Part shown: positions 40,883 to 49,467 of the stretch, piece after piece | Layout of the letters: every line of letters begins with the position of its first letter | How positions within the stretch are numbered: position 1 is the stretch's first letter | NCBI GenBank assembly: GCA_903833215.1 | Contig: CAILEM010000054.1 | Location: 1 to 64,000, forward strand | DNA length: 64,000 nt | Source: an uncultured Armatimonadota bacterium | GTDB lineage: Bacteria > Armatimonadota > Fimbriimonadia > Fimbriimonadales > Fimbriimonadaceae | Direction of reading: 5' to 3' | The notes under the pieces: generated by a model | What the model saw: the letters and a program-made list of their open reading frames with translations, nothing else | Databases searched by the model: none | What the model was told of the DNA's origin: nothing | Position numbers and translations under genes: made by a program

Positions 40883-43393
40883 ATGGTGAACAAAATATCG
40901 CTTCGATTATATTTAATGCTTATTGCATGTCTATTGACTGCAATGAGTTTTGGCCAGTCACTATCCTCTGTCACCCTCAACCCAAGCACGGTTACAGCAG
41001 GAACCTCATCGACAGGAACCGTTACACTCACTGCGCCTGCAATCACAAATCTGACGGTATTTCTTTCCACTGCAATTAGTCAGATATCCGTGCCCGCCAC
41101 CGTTACGGTGCCTTCGGGAGCTACATCCGCTACATTTGCCGTCGCAACTGCCCCTGGAGTGACTTGCTCCGGGAGCGTGTATGCCAACATCCCCCACTCT
41201 GGGGTGAAGGCTGTCTTGAATATTGTCGAAGAGAGTCTGGTCAGTGTGACTGTTTCCCCGAATCCTATTACGGCAGGTTCGACCTCAACTGGTACCGTAA
41301 CACTTGGATCGGCTCCCACCGGCAACTTCTCGGTGAGCTTGTCTAGTTCCATCGGCCAACTTACAGTCCCAGCCACCGTAATTGTCGCTGCCGGATCGAC
41401 AACGGGAACATTTACCGTGAAGGCCGCTGGCGGAGGAGATTATTCTGGAAGCGTCTACGCATCCATCCCCCACGCTGGAGTAAGCACCATCGTGAGCGTC
41501 GTTCAGACGTCACTCGTGAGCCTGTCTTTCTCCCCAAGTACAGTCACCGCGGGAGCTTCGACGACGGGTACCGTTACCCTAGGGTCCGCTCCTTCTGGCA
41601 ATTTCACTGTCAGCCTCTCTAGTTCCATCAGCCAGATTTCGGTCCCAGCCACCGTTATTGTCCCAGCCGGCTCAACCACGGGAACATTCACCGTGAAAAC
41701 CGGAGGCGGCGGGACTTACTCTGGCAGCGTCTACGCTTCCATTCCCCACTTCACGATCGGTGCAGTTCTTAACGTGCAGCTCGATCCACTCGTAAGCCTT
41801 TCAGTCTCACCGACAACCGTCAACGCTGGTGGAACGTCGACTGGCACCGTGACGCTCACAAGCCCAACCACTGGCGATCTTGACATTAAGCTCTCGAGTT
41901 CTCTCAGCCAGATTACGGTTCCCGCAACGGTCACCGTTCCGGCAGGATCCAACACGGGGACATTTACGATTTCCACGGCTCCTGGAGGGACGTTCTCTGG
42001 CAGCATTTATGCTTCGATTCCGCATCAGAGTGTGAGTGCTTTGTTGAGCGTCGTTCAGGTAACTTTGGTCGGGCTCACGCTCTCGCCAAGTAGCATCACT
42101 GCCGGAAGCACAACTACGGGAACAGTCACGCTTGGAACCGCACCAACCAACGACTTTACAGTCAGCCTCTCGAGTTCGATAACCCAGATTTCTGTTCCAG
42201 CATCGGCTATCGTCCCAGCAGGATCGACTACGGGAACATTTACTGTTTCGACGTCAGGAGTCGGACCTTACTCGGGCAGCGTCTATGCCTCGATCCCGCA
42301 CCAGGGCGTGAAAGCCGTTCTGACCACCGTCGCCGGCGGTGCTGGTTCCTGGCCAACACTTGGCGGAAACAACCAACACACTGGTCGCGCGACCATGGGC
42401 GGATCTGTTTCCGGAAGCCTGTTCGCGACGAACCACTTTAATGAGAACTTTTACGGATCAGCCGTTTTTGATGCCGATGGCAATGCCATTACGTGCTGCG
42501 TCTCGGGAAATGTCTACGCGATGAAGAGGTCTGACGGTCATAGCAACTGGTTAATCCACAAGGCTGACCTCTTCGAGGGTTCGCCCGCGATCGATCAACA
42601 TGGGAATGTCATCCTGTGTGGCTACTTGGGAGGAGTCTTCTCACTGGTCGCAAGTTCCGGACAAGAGAATTGGTCAGCACATCTGCCTGACAATTTTCTC
42701 GGGTCTCCAGTTGTTGACAACAACAGAAACATCGTCGTCGCTGGACACAACGGAAATGTCTACTTACTTAGCAAAACAGATGGATCGATCTTATGGCACA
42801 CGGCGATATCAGATCATTTTGACAACGCACCTGCAATAGATAGATATGGCAACGTTGTACTCCAAGGTAGAAACGTATATTCACTCAACAGTGCTGACGG
42901 CCATCTTAACTGGATGTGCCCAACCGACGCAGGCACCGTGATGAATGTGTCCCCGGCGATCGATGCAAATAACAATATCATCGTCTTCGACGTTTCCGGG
43001 CGTGCATCGTCAATTTCCGGCGCGACCGGAAGCATCCGATGGCAAACAATGTTGGAGTCCCTCTCCTATGGCTCACCAACCATTGATGCACAAGGCAACA
43101 TCATCTACTGCGGGTGTTATTCCGGCGCTGTCACTTCACTAAGCGGCGTCAATGGCAGCGTCAACTGGAATGTAGCGACATCCGCCCTTCTGCGGAGTTC
43201 GGCCGTGATCGACTCACAAGGAAATGTCCTTGTCTGCACCTATCAAGGGGCCATCTGGTCACTTAAGCCTTCGGACGGGACTCGGACCTGGTCACTGCAA
43301 CTCAATGACCAAGTTCAGGCCCCACTAGCGATCGATGCCCTTGGCCATCTCTATGTCCTTGGATATCGCGGTAACATTAATATCATCAACTAG
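40883..43393 (+). CDS. Secreted Ig-like repeat / PQQ-propeller protein, copy 2
   Basis: This 836-residue paralog of the preceding gene has signal peptide MVNKISLRLYLMLIACLLTAMSFGQ, five Ig-like units and a C-terminal PQQ-like propeller. I start at ATG 40883 because the 5' context, CTTCTATGGTGAAC, is identical to that of copy 1; an upstream in-frame start at 40778 lacks a signal peptide. The repeat block is highly conserved between copies while the propeller has diverged more, as expected if the propeller binds different partners or if gene conversion maintains the Ig part. Confidence 0.88.
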   Translation: MVNKISLRLYLMLIACLLTAMSFGQSLSSVTLNPSTVTAGTSSTGTVTLTAPAITNLTVFLSTAISQISVPATVTVPSGATSATFAVATAPGVTCSGSVYANIPHSGVKAVLNIVEESLVSVTVSPNPITAGSTSTGTVTLGSAPTGNFSVSLSSSIGQLTVPATVIVAAGSTTGTFTVKAAGGGDYSGSVYASIPHAGVSTIVSVVQTSLVSLSFSPSTVTAGASTTGTVTLGSAPSGNFTVSLSSSISQISVPATVIVPAGSTTGTFTVKTGGGGTYSGSVYASIPHFTIGAVLNVQLDPLVSLSVSPTTVNAGGTSTGTVTLTSPTTGDLDIKLSSSLSQITVPATVTVPAGSNTGTFTISTAPGGTFSGSIYASIPHQSVSALLSVVQVTLVGLTLSPSSITAGSTTTGTVTLGTAPTNDFTVSLSSSITQISVPASAIVPAGSTTGTFTVSTSGVGPYSGSVYASIPHQGVKAVLTTVAGGAGSWPTLGGNNQHTGRATMGGSVSGSLFATNHFNENFYGSAVFDADGNAITCCVSGNVYAMKRSDGHSNWLIHKADLFEGSPAIDQHGNVILCGYLGGVFSLVASSGQENWSAHLPDNFLGSPVVDNNRNIVVAGHNGNVYLLSKTDGSILWHTAISDHFDNAPAIDRYGNVVLQGRNVYSLNSADGHLNWMCPTDAGTVMNVSPAIDANNNIIVFDVSGRASSISGATGSIRWQTMLESLSYGSPTIDAQGNIIYCGCYSGAVTSLSGVNGSVNWNVATSALLRSSAVIDSQGNVLVCTYQGAIWSLKPSDGTRTWSLQLNDQVQAPLAIDALGHLYVLGYRGNINIIN

Positions 43394-43423
43394 CATTCGG
43401 TTCTGACCGAATCAAAATGGCAT

Positions 43424-43453
43424 GGGGCTCAGACTGTTCGCAGTCTGAGCCCC
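43424..43453 (+). terminator. UUCG-loop terminator after Ig-PQQ copy 2
   Basis: A perfect 13-bp stem GGGGCTCAGACTG / CAGTCTGAGCCCC around TTCG, followed by TTTCG. It shares the core GGCTCAGACTGTTCGCAGTC with the terminator after copy 1. A second small hairpin ATTCGGT/ACCGAAT precedes it, as it does after copy 1. Confidence 0.88.
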
Positions 43454-43526
43454 TTTCGTTTGATGGCGACTTAGTGAACCAAACGTTACGAACAGCCTGC
43501 CTATACTGATACGAAGGGGTTTTTCT

Positions 43527-44162
43527 ATGAACAAGGTTGTTTTCATGCTCGCGGCGTTGATCGCCATTTCTAATTCGTTTGCCCAGGGCTTCGGTGGTGG
43601 GCAGACACGGATGAGGTTTGGTGGAATGGCGGGAGGTCCGATGACGATGCTCCTAATGGACTCCAAGGTCACTGAGGAACTGAAGTTGACAGACGACCAA
43701 AAAACGAAGCTTGCCGATATCGGAAAGAGCATTCAGGCGGACATGGGGAAGCTATTTCAACCCGGCGGCGACCAAGAGAAGGCCCGGAAATCGATGGGTG
43801 AGATGATGGAAAAGGCTACGAAGAGCCAAATGGAGATCCTCACCGCAGAGCAGAAAACGCGCCTCCAGGAAATCTATGTTCAGGATAACGGAGCTTCTGC
43901 AATCCTCAATAAAGACATCCAGAAAGGCCTCGACCTGAAACCGGAGCAGGTCAAGAAGGTCGCGACACTCCAAGAGAACCTGATGAAAGCCATGCGAACC
44001 ATGGGCGAGAAGCTTCGTAATCAGGACATTGACTTCCAGCAGTTCCAAGAGATCACGCAGAAGAACACGGCGATCCTCAAGAAGGAACTCACCGACCTGC
44101 TGACTGAAGATCAGAAGAAGAAACTCAAGGCGATGGAAGGCAAAGAGTTCAAACGAGACTAG
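43527..44162 (+). CDS. Exported Spy/CpxP-like helical protein
   Basis: This 211-residue protein has signal peptide MNKVVFMLAALIAISNSFAQ and a Gly/Met-rich mature start (GFGGGQTRMRFGGMAGGPMTM). The rest is charged amphipathic helix: VTEELKLTDDQKTKLADIGKS, ILTAEQKTRLQEI, GLDLKPEQVKKVATLQENL, LTEDQKKKLKAMEGKEF. The repeated Lt.eQ..kl motifs are typical of LTXXQ/Spy-type periplasmic chaperones. The promoter probably uses TATACT at 43502-43507, and AAGGGG serves as ribosome site. Partner unknown. Confidence 0.75.
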   Translation: MNKVVFMLAALIAISNSFAQGFGGGQTRMRFGGMAGGPMTMLLMDSKVTEELKLTDDQKTKLADIGKSIQADMGKLFQPGGDQEKARKSMGEMMEKATKSQMEILTAEQKTRLQEIYVQDNGASAILNKDIQKGLDLKPEQVKKVATLQENLMKAMRTMGEKLRNQDIDFQQFQEITQKNTAILKKELTDLLTEDQKKKLKAMEGKEFKRD

Positions 44163-44300
44163 GAGTCGACGGAAGATAGCTCTGGCTCAAACCTGAGTCA
44201 GGGTTGGCCTGTTTAGAGATAAAGCTGATCAGAACTTTGCCAGTATTTCAGCTACGATTTCTCAGATAGACTTGCCGAACCCTAGACGGCTATCTTCATC

Positions 44301-46334
44301 ATGATTACGTTAAGTTCTCTGATTCTCGCCTACTCTTTGGCGGGTGCTCCACTGAGCTCACTGCCACTACTCCTAAGACTTCACCAGAAGGCCAGCCAGC
44401 CAACGGGAATCGAAAAGGTAGAGAAACCGCCAATAGAGCTATCAAGTTCGGACGTACTCAAAGTAGTGTCGCCTAAGGCAAGCTTTAGCCTTGCAGGGCC
44501 CAGGGGTTGTGCCTTTCAATTTCAGCCCAACGTTCCCAAAGAATCGGGCTTTCAAACCGCGTCTCTGCAGGTCAATGGGGTCGAGGTGGCAGTTGGACAG
44601 TTCAAGAACGGGCTCGCCCCTGCTCTCGGTTATGCTCCAACATCTCCTATGGAGGTCGCCGTTTATCGCGGAATTGCCGCTGGGGCGGCAAAGGTCATTG
44701 CAACGTACCACCTTCGGACGGATGGCTCGGGTCTGCATCCACTCAAGTTAAGAACCGACGGAGATTCGTTGACTTCGGACAAACCCAACGGTTCCTACCT
44801 CATCTTTGGTCCAACCGGATGCCTTGGCCTCACCGCTCAAAAGCAGTTTTCAGTCGACGTGTCTACGTTTCCATCGGGCCCGACAGACTTTGCGTCCGTT
44901 TATGTGAACGGTGATACTGCCGAAGCCCCAGTCGTCCTCCATTCCATGTTGAAACCACGGATTGGGATCGAGGGCTTGGACCAACCCGTGAGTTCAGCAG
45001 CTCCCGTGAGCGTTCAAATTTCTGATCCTTCGCACAGGGGGATCAAGTCGGTCCAATTTGTGATGAATGGTCGTGATTTGGGCACCTTCGGAATCGATCG
45101 TCCCATCTAGTTAGACCTATCATCCATCCGTCCGGGGATGTACACGTTGAATATCTCCGGGAGATTGGCCAACGGTTTGAAGATCGGTCCGGAGTCGTGC
45201 AACCTGGAAATCACGAACGAGGCACGACGTCAGAGGCCCATTCAACCTCCGGCACCAACCATTCGAGATGTGATCATTCGATCCGCCTGGTACGGAGCAC
45301 CTGGCGGACAGGGAGCCGACGTCACCCAAAAGGTATTGGGACTGCTCGCTGCGTCTGGGGGGACGATTGTAGAGGCCCGCAACAACGACCTTGGAGATCC
45401 CGCGTCTGGCCAACACAAGCAGCTCATCATCGAATACAGTCTGCGAGGCAAAGTTGGAAGGCTGACATGTGAGGAAGAGGGCAAGATTGACTTTATTGAT
45501 CTCCTCCTTGAAAATGGCGGGACTCGACCAGGTCGAATTAAGGTCACTTCTGCGACCTACCAAGGTGTCGATGTCACGGCAAAAGTTAGAGAGGCGATCG
45601 CGAGAGGCGAAACATCCGTCCCTGTCGACTCCTATTGGCTTGGAATCCAAGATCCAGCACCCAATGTTCGCAAGACTCTGGTGATCACCCTTACGAATCC
45701 GGACATGACCACTAGGGTCGTCACAGGGACCGATGGTGAGAGAGTCTCCTTCTTGGAGTCACCAACGCTTACCAATCAACTCCTTGATTCACTTCTAAAC
45801 GGTTCGTTTGACTCGCTCGACACGGCACCCTTCGCAAGTGAGATGAAGTACGTGCCCGCCGGGAACGGTGTGTTGGGCCAAAGTGGGGTCTACACCCTCG
45901 CCTATGGCGTGATGCGCCCATTTCAGCTGCATCCTGCGTTGCGGCTAGATTTCTACCAACGCTCCGACAACCCCAATAGCATGGCGATGTTCATCAACCC
46001 AGTGCCTGGACGCCAACCGATCGTTCTTTGGAGTGAGCGAGTGAAGGTTCAGCCAAACACGGATTACAAATTCCAGTGCTACTGCGCAGATGCCTCCGAC
46101 AACGATGAAAACGCCTGGGCCTCGATCGCCCTCCAGGCAGACAGCAGCCGGTCCAAGGAGTTACTCCTAGATACTGGAGATGTTTGGAAGAAGATAACTT
46201 TCACTTTCCGAACCGGCACAAAACCAGAGATCACCCTTAGAATCTGGCGCGACGTCCTGCCTCCTTGGGCCAACTCCGGCAGCCTCATCGCCATTGACGA
46301 CATCACCCTCGTCCAGCTTTCCAGCAAAAGCTAG
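44301..46334 (+). pseudogene. Secreted Ig-like/carbohydrate-binding protein interrupted by one in-frame TAG
   Basis: One continuous frame of 678 codons runs from ATG 44301 to a stop at 46332-46334 with a single interruption, TAG at 45108-45110 (codon 270). Across it the protein reads NGRDLGTFGIDRPI * LDLSSIRPGMYTLNISGRLANG, which is the normal second half of an Ig-like domain, so both halves belong to one gene. The first half has signal MITLSSLILAYSLAGAPLSS. The second half ends in a CBM-like domain (LLNGSFDSLDTAPFASE, NTDYKFQCYCADAS, ITLRIWRDVLPPWANSGSLIAIDDITL). A downstream ATG at 45138 might allow separate translation of the second half, but it lacks a signal peptide. Nonsense mutation is the simplest reading. 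Confidence 0.75.
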
Positions 46335-46370
46335 GTCTACGTGTGCCCAGAATCTGGGTACAAGTAAGGC

Positions 46371-48428
46371 ATGCCTGGTTCACCGATACGCGTGTCGTTG
46401 GCAATCGGATTGGCGCTTGCGTCAGTCGGTTCATGCTGGTCCGATTCCGAGAAGTGGCGGCCTGCGGGTTGGGGTGGCGGTGGTCTTTATTGGTCTGTTG
46501 CCTTCCACCCTACCAAAGCTGGTGTCCTCTATATGGGGGGCGATGTCGTTGGTGCTTACAAGAGTGTTGACCACGGGCTAACTTGGAAGCATGCCAACAA
46601 CGGCATTGTCGGCTATGAAGTTCTGACCATCGCAACCGACCCATCGCAACCTGAACGCGTCTACGCGGTCACGAGCAATGGCATTTCACGAAGTGAGGAT
46701 GGGGCGTCGAATTGGACGACTCTGGTTAGCGGCCAGCGGGATAAATTCAATCTCGCATGTCAAAAGGAGCGAAGCATTCATTGCCTCGCGGTTGATCCAC
46801 ATAACAGTAAGCGGCTCGCGTTTGCTGCACCAGATGGGAGGGTGCTTGATAGCAGCGACTTCGGTTCCAGTTGGAAAGTCGATTTCAAACTGACCAAAGG
46901 ATTTGCGTCGTCAGTGGCATTTCAGCCGAAGAGCGGGAGCCTGTTCGCGGCGACTTCTGCGGGACTGTACTCACAACAGCAATCGAGTGGAACGTTTAAA
47001 CTCATCGTGCCCGGTAAGTCATTTGCGGTGGTGTTCGACCCATTAGGCACCGTAGGCTATGCTGCGATGGCGGATCAGGGCATCTGGAAGTCGATGGATA
47101 GCGGAGCTAGTTGGCACCAAACCAAGATTGCGACAAAAGCTGGTGAACAATGGCTGGACGTAGTCGTGGATGCCAAGAACCCTCAAACCGTCCACGCGAT
47201 TCGCGTTTCGGGGTGGGGTGGCTTATTCGCTTCATCGACTGACGGCGGACAGAATTGGACAACGAACGGCAATGTCACAGGAGACAGCGTTTGGAATCCG
47301 ACAGAAATAGAGGCAGCCAAGGCGGGTCCGCTGAACTTGAGCATGCCACGTAACATCGCAATAAGCCCAGTGAACAGCAATGAACTGTACATCGCGGCGA
47401 ACTGGCGTCCGGTCTATAGCTCAAACGCGGGCAAGATCTGGAATGAGCGGTCCAATGGTGCCGATATCTCCGTCATCACTGATCTGCAGTTTCACGGAGG
47501 CAAAACCTACGCCACCGCGATGGACGAAGGCGTTTTCGTAACGGACAGTGCCCCTTGTGGCTGGCGGCAACTGTTTCCGTTGCACTGGAGCAAGGAGAGC
47601 AGCGGCCACCAATGGCGCATCAAGGTTTGGGACAATGGCAAACAGATTCTCACCACGGGCTCGCCCTGGGATACGCCCCTGAACCTTGCGTTCCGATCAC
47701 TCGATGGCGGGACAACCTTCATTCCAGTTAAGGATGGTCTTCCCTCCTATCTGCCGACGGCGAACACCATGTGGGGACGGGGCTATCCAAGAGCCCTCGC
47801 CGTCGACCCCAAAAACCCCTACACGGTGTACATGGGGATCGACGGAAATTCTGACGCCAAGGGAAACGGGGGCGGGGTGTTTAAATCGGTTGACGGCGGA
47901 TGGCATTGGACACATTTGAAGAGTCAGCCTGCTAGCCGCAGAATGTTCTACGGAATCGCCGTCGACCCCACCGATTGCAAACGGATCTTCTGGGGGACAT
48001 GCGGTCTTGGCGGTGGACTCTATCGTACTGACGACGGAGGTGATACCTGGAAGCAAGTTTTCTCGAAGGAAGACTGGGTGTTCAATGTGACTCTCGGCTC
48101 GGATGGAACTGTCTACTGTCCAGGCAAGGAACTCTGGGTCAGTCATGATCATGGAACGACTTGGGCACAGGCTTCAGGCTTTGGCGATGGTATGCAGATC
48201 ATCGACGTTCAACTCGACCCAGCCAATTCCAGCCGATGGTGGCTCTCGCGTACCACTTGGGATGCATCAACGATTGGCGGAGTGTTTGAGACAACCGACG
48301 CCGGCAAGAGCTGGCACAGCATCTTGGGCGACCTCCCCTCGGAACGGCCACTTATCCTGCGCTATAACTCCGTTACGAAAGAGCTCTGGGTCGCCGGCCC
48401 AGGCATCTTCGTCCTAAAGCGCCCTTGA
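46371..48428 (+). CDS. Secreted BNR/GH74-like multi-bladed propeller, possible lipoprotein
   Basis: This 685-residue protein has signal sequence MPGSPIRVSLAIGLALASVGSC; VGSC fits a lipobox. The body repeats Asp-box-like units (SVDHGLTWKHA, SEDGASNWTTL, SMDSGASWHQT, STDGGQNWTTN, SVDGGWHWTHL, TDDGGDTWKQV, TTDAGKSWHSI), as in GH74 xyloglucanases and sortilin-type proteins with two seven-bladed propellers. GGGGLYWSVAFHPTKAGVLYMGGDVVGAYKS at the start is typical of GH74. The catalytic acids are not certain, so xyloglucanase activity is only suggested. The gene starts 36 bases after the interrupted gene. Confidence 0.75.
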   Translation: MPGSPIRVSLAIGLALASVGSCWSDSEKWRPAGWGGGGLYWSVAFHPTKAGVLYMGGDVVGAYKSVDHGLTWKHANNGIVGYEVLTIATDPSQPERVYAVTSNGISRSEDGASNWTTLVSGQRDKFNLACQKERSIHCLAVDPHNSKRLAFAAPDGRVLDSSDFGSSWKVDFKLTKGFASSVAFQPKSGSLFAATSAGLYSQQQSSGTFKLIVPGKSFAVVFDPLGTVGYAAMADQGIWKSMDSGASWHQTKIATKAGEQWLDVVVDAKNPQTVHAIRVSGWGGLFASSTDGGQNWTTNGNVTGDSVWNPTEIEAAKAGPLNLSMPRNIAISPVNSNELYIAANWRPVYSSNAGKIWNERSNGADISVITDLQFHGGKTYATAMDEGVFVTDSAPCGWRQLFPLHWSKESSGHQWRIKVWDNGKQILTTGSPWDTPLNLAFRSLDGGTTFIPVKDGLPSYLPTANTMWGRGYPRALAVDPKNPYTVYMGIDGNSDAKGNGGGVFKSVDGGWHWTHLKSQPASRRMFYGIAVDPTDCKRIFWGTCGLGGGLYRTDDGGDTWKQVFSKEDWVFNVTLGSDGTVYCPGKELWVSHDHGTTWAQASGFGDGMQIIDVQLDPANSSRWWLSRTTWDASTIGGVFETTDAGKSWHSILGDLPSERPLILRYNSVTKELWVAGPGIFVLKRP

Positions 48429-48769
48429 CGACGTTATTCACACCAAGTTCTGTGGCTAACGATAGATCGTCTCCGCCACGAAGGCCAAATCCGGGTCCAA
48501 AGGTTGCCTCGGACATAACTATGCTAGTCCTGCGTGGGAGCCGTCGATCACTCAGCTCGGCCATCGTCACTAACGGCCAATTTTCGACACATAACACAAC
48601 TCAGTACATGCAGTCCTGTTGCCTTATATCACGATAGTAGCGTCGAGGTGCAGGTGAATAGCCTCCCGATGCACTTGCCTGATTCTTAACATTTTGATAA
48701 TTCACCCTTAACATATTTTAACTTTACCCTGCGATACTATCGATATGGACTGCGATCCAGGAAACCCTT
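48429..48769. other. Intergenic region with AT-rich promoter end
   Basis: These 341 bases show no supportable gene. The last 100 bases before the next ATG are AT-rich and contain TTGATA (48694), TTAACA (48708) and GATACT (48733), any of which could belong to a promoter for the downstream gene. An AGGAAA ribosome-like site precedes that ATG. I see no structured repeat in the remaining part. Confidence 0.4.
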
Positions 48770-49408
48770 ATGAATAAGATCCGATATGCACTTGCGATGT
48801 TGGCAGCAGCAATGAGTTGTATGGCATCAGCACAAACAAGCACTATTCTCACTTATAACGTCAGTGGAGGCACAGGTTTTGTGACATTTCTTTCAGGCGG
48901 AGGATTCGAGATTGGGGCCGCAGCTACGGCACAGGGTCCGAGTACTAACACAGTGCCCGCATCAGTAAATATAGACTGGGGGGTAAAAGTAGTCTGGACG
49001 GGCTCCTCAAGTACTTCACCTACGGCGATTGGTGCTGTCTCTTTAGGATTGGACAAGTATGCCAATGCTGGAGCCTACAACCGCGCAATAGGTGGCAGCG
49101 CTAACGGAACTGGCACGGCAGACGCAATGACACAATCGGCTACGGTTGGAGTAGGCACGGATACGCCTACAGCAATAGGTTCGGGTTACTCCTACACGGT
49201 GAATGGAAGCAGCCTAGTATTCTTCAACACAGGATCTGGCCAGTGGACAGCAAATAAGACTTTTTTGACAAGCACTTGTTCTGGAACTGGCACGATTACA
49301 CACCCCTGGAGCAGCTACAAAGATGATTACGGTTCGGGCACTGGGTACATCATCCCTGCTAACACCAACGGCATCATCAGCAACACGCTGGTAGTTAGTG
49401 GGAATTAG
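48770..49408 (+). CDS. Secreted hypothetical beta-rich protein
   Basis: This 212-residue protein has signal peptide MNKIRYALAMLAAAMSCMASAQ and a Ser/Thr/Gly/Ala-rich beta-type mature region (STILTYNVSGGTGFVTFLSGGGFEIGAAATAQGPS, GGSANGTGTADAMTQSATVGVG). It has one cysteine in the mature part (TSTCSGTGTI) and no anchor. No family recognised. Composition resembles extracellular matrix or spore-coat-type proteins, but this is only an impression. Confidence 0.65.
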   Translation: MNKIRYALAMLAAAMSCMASAQTSTILTYNVSGGTGFVTFLSGGGFEIGAAATAQGPSTNTVPASVNIDWGVKVVWTGSSSTSPTAIGAVSLGLDKYANAGAYNRAIGGSANGTGTADAMTQSATVGVGTDTPTAIGSGYSYTVNGSSLVFFNTGSGQWTANKTFLTSTCSGTGTITHPWSSYKDDYGSGTGYIIPANTNGIISNTLVVSGN

Positions 49409-49467
49409 GCGGTGGGAGCTGGCCAGTGCAAATTAGACCCAAGCTACGTTAAAACCTGGAGTGAACC

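Noticed and set aside
45108-45110. TAG as a pyrrolysine or other recoded codon
   Set aside because: No structured insertion element is visible downstream and the protein is a secreted Ig-like type with no reason for such a residue; simple mutation is more likely.
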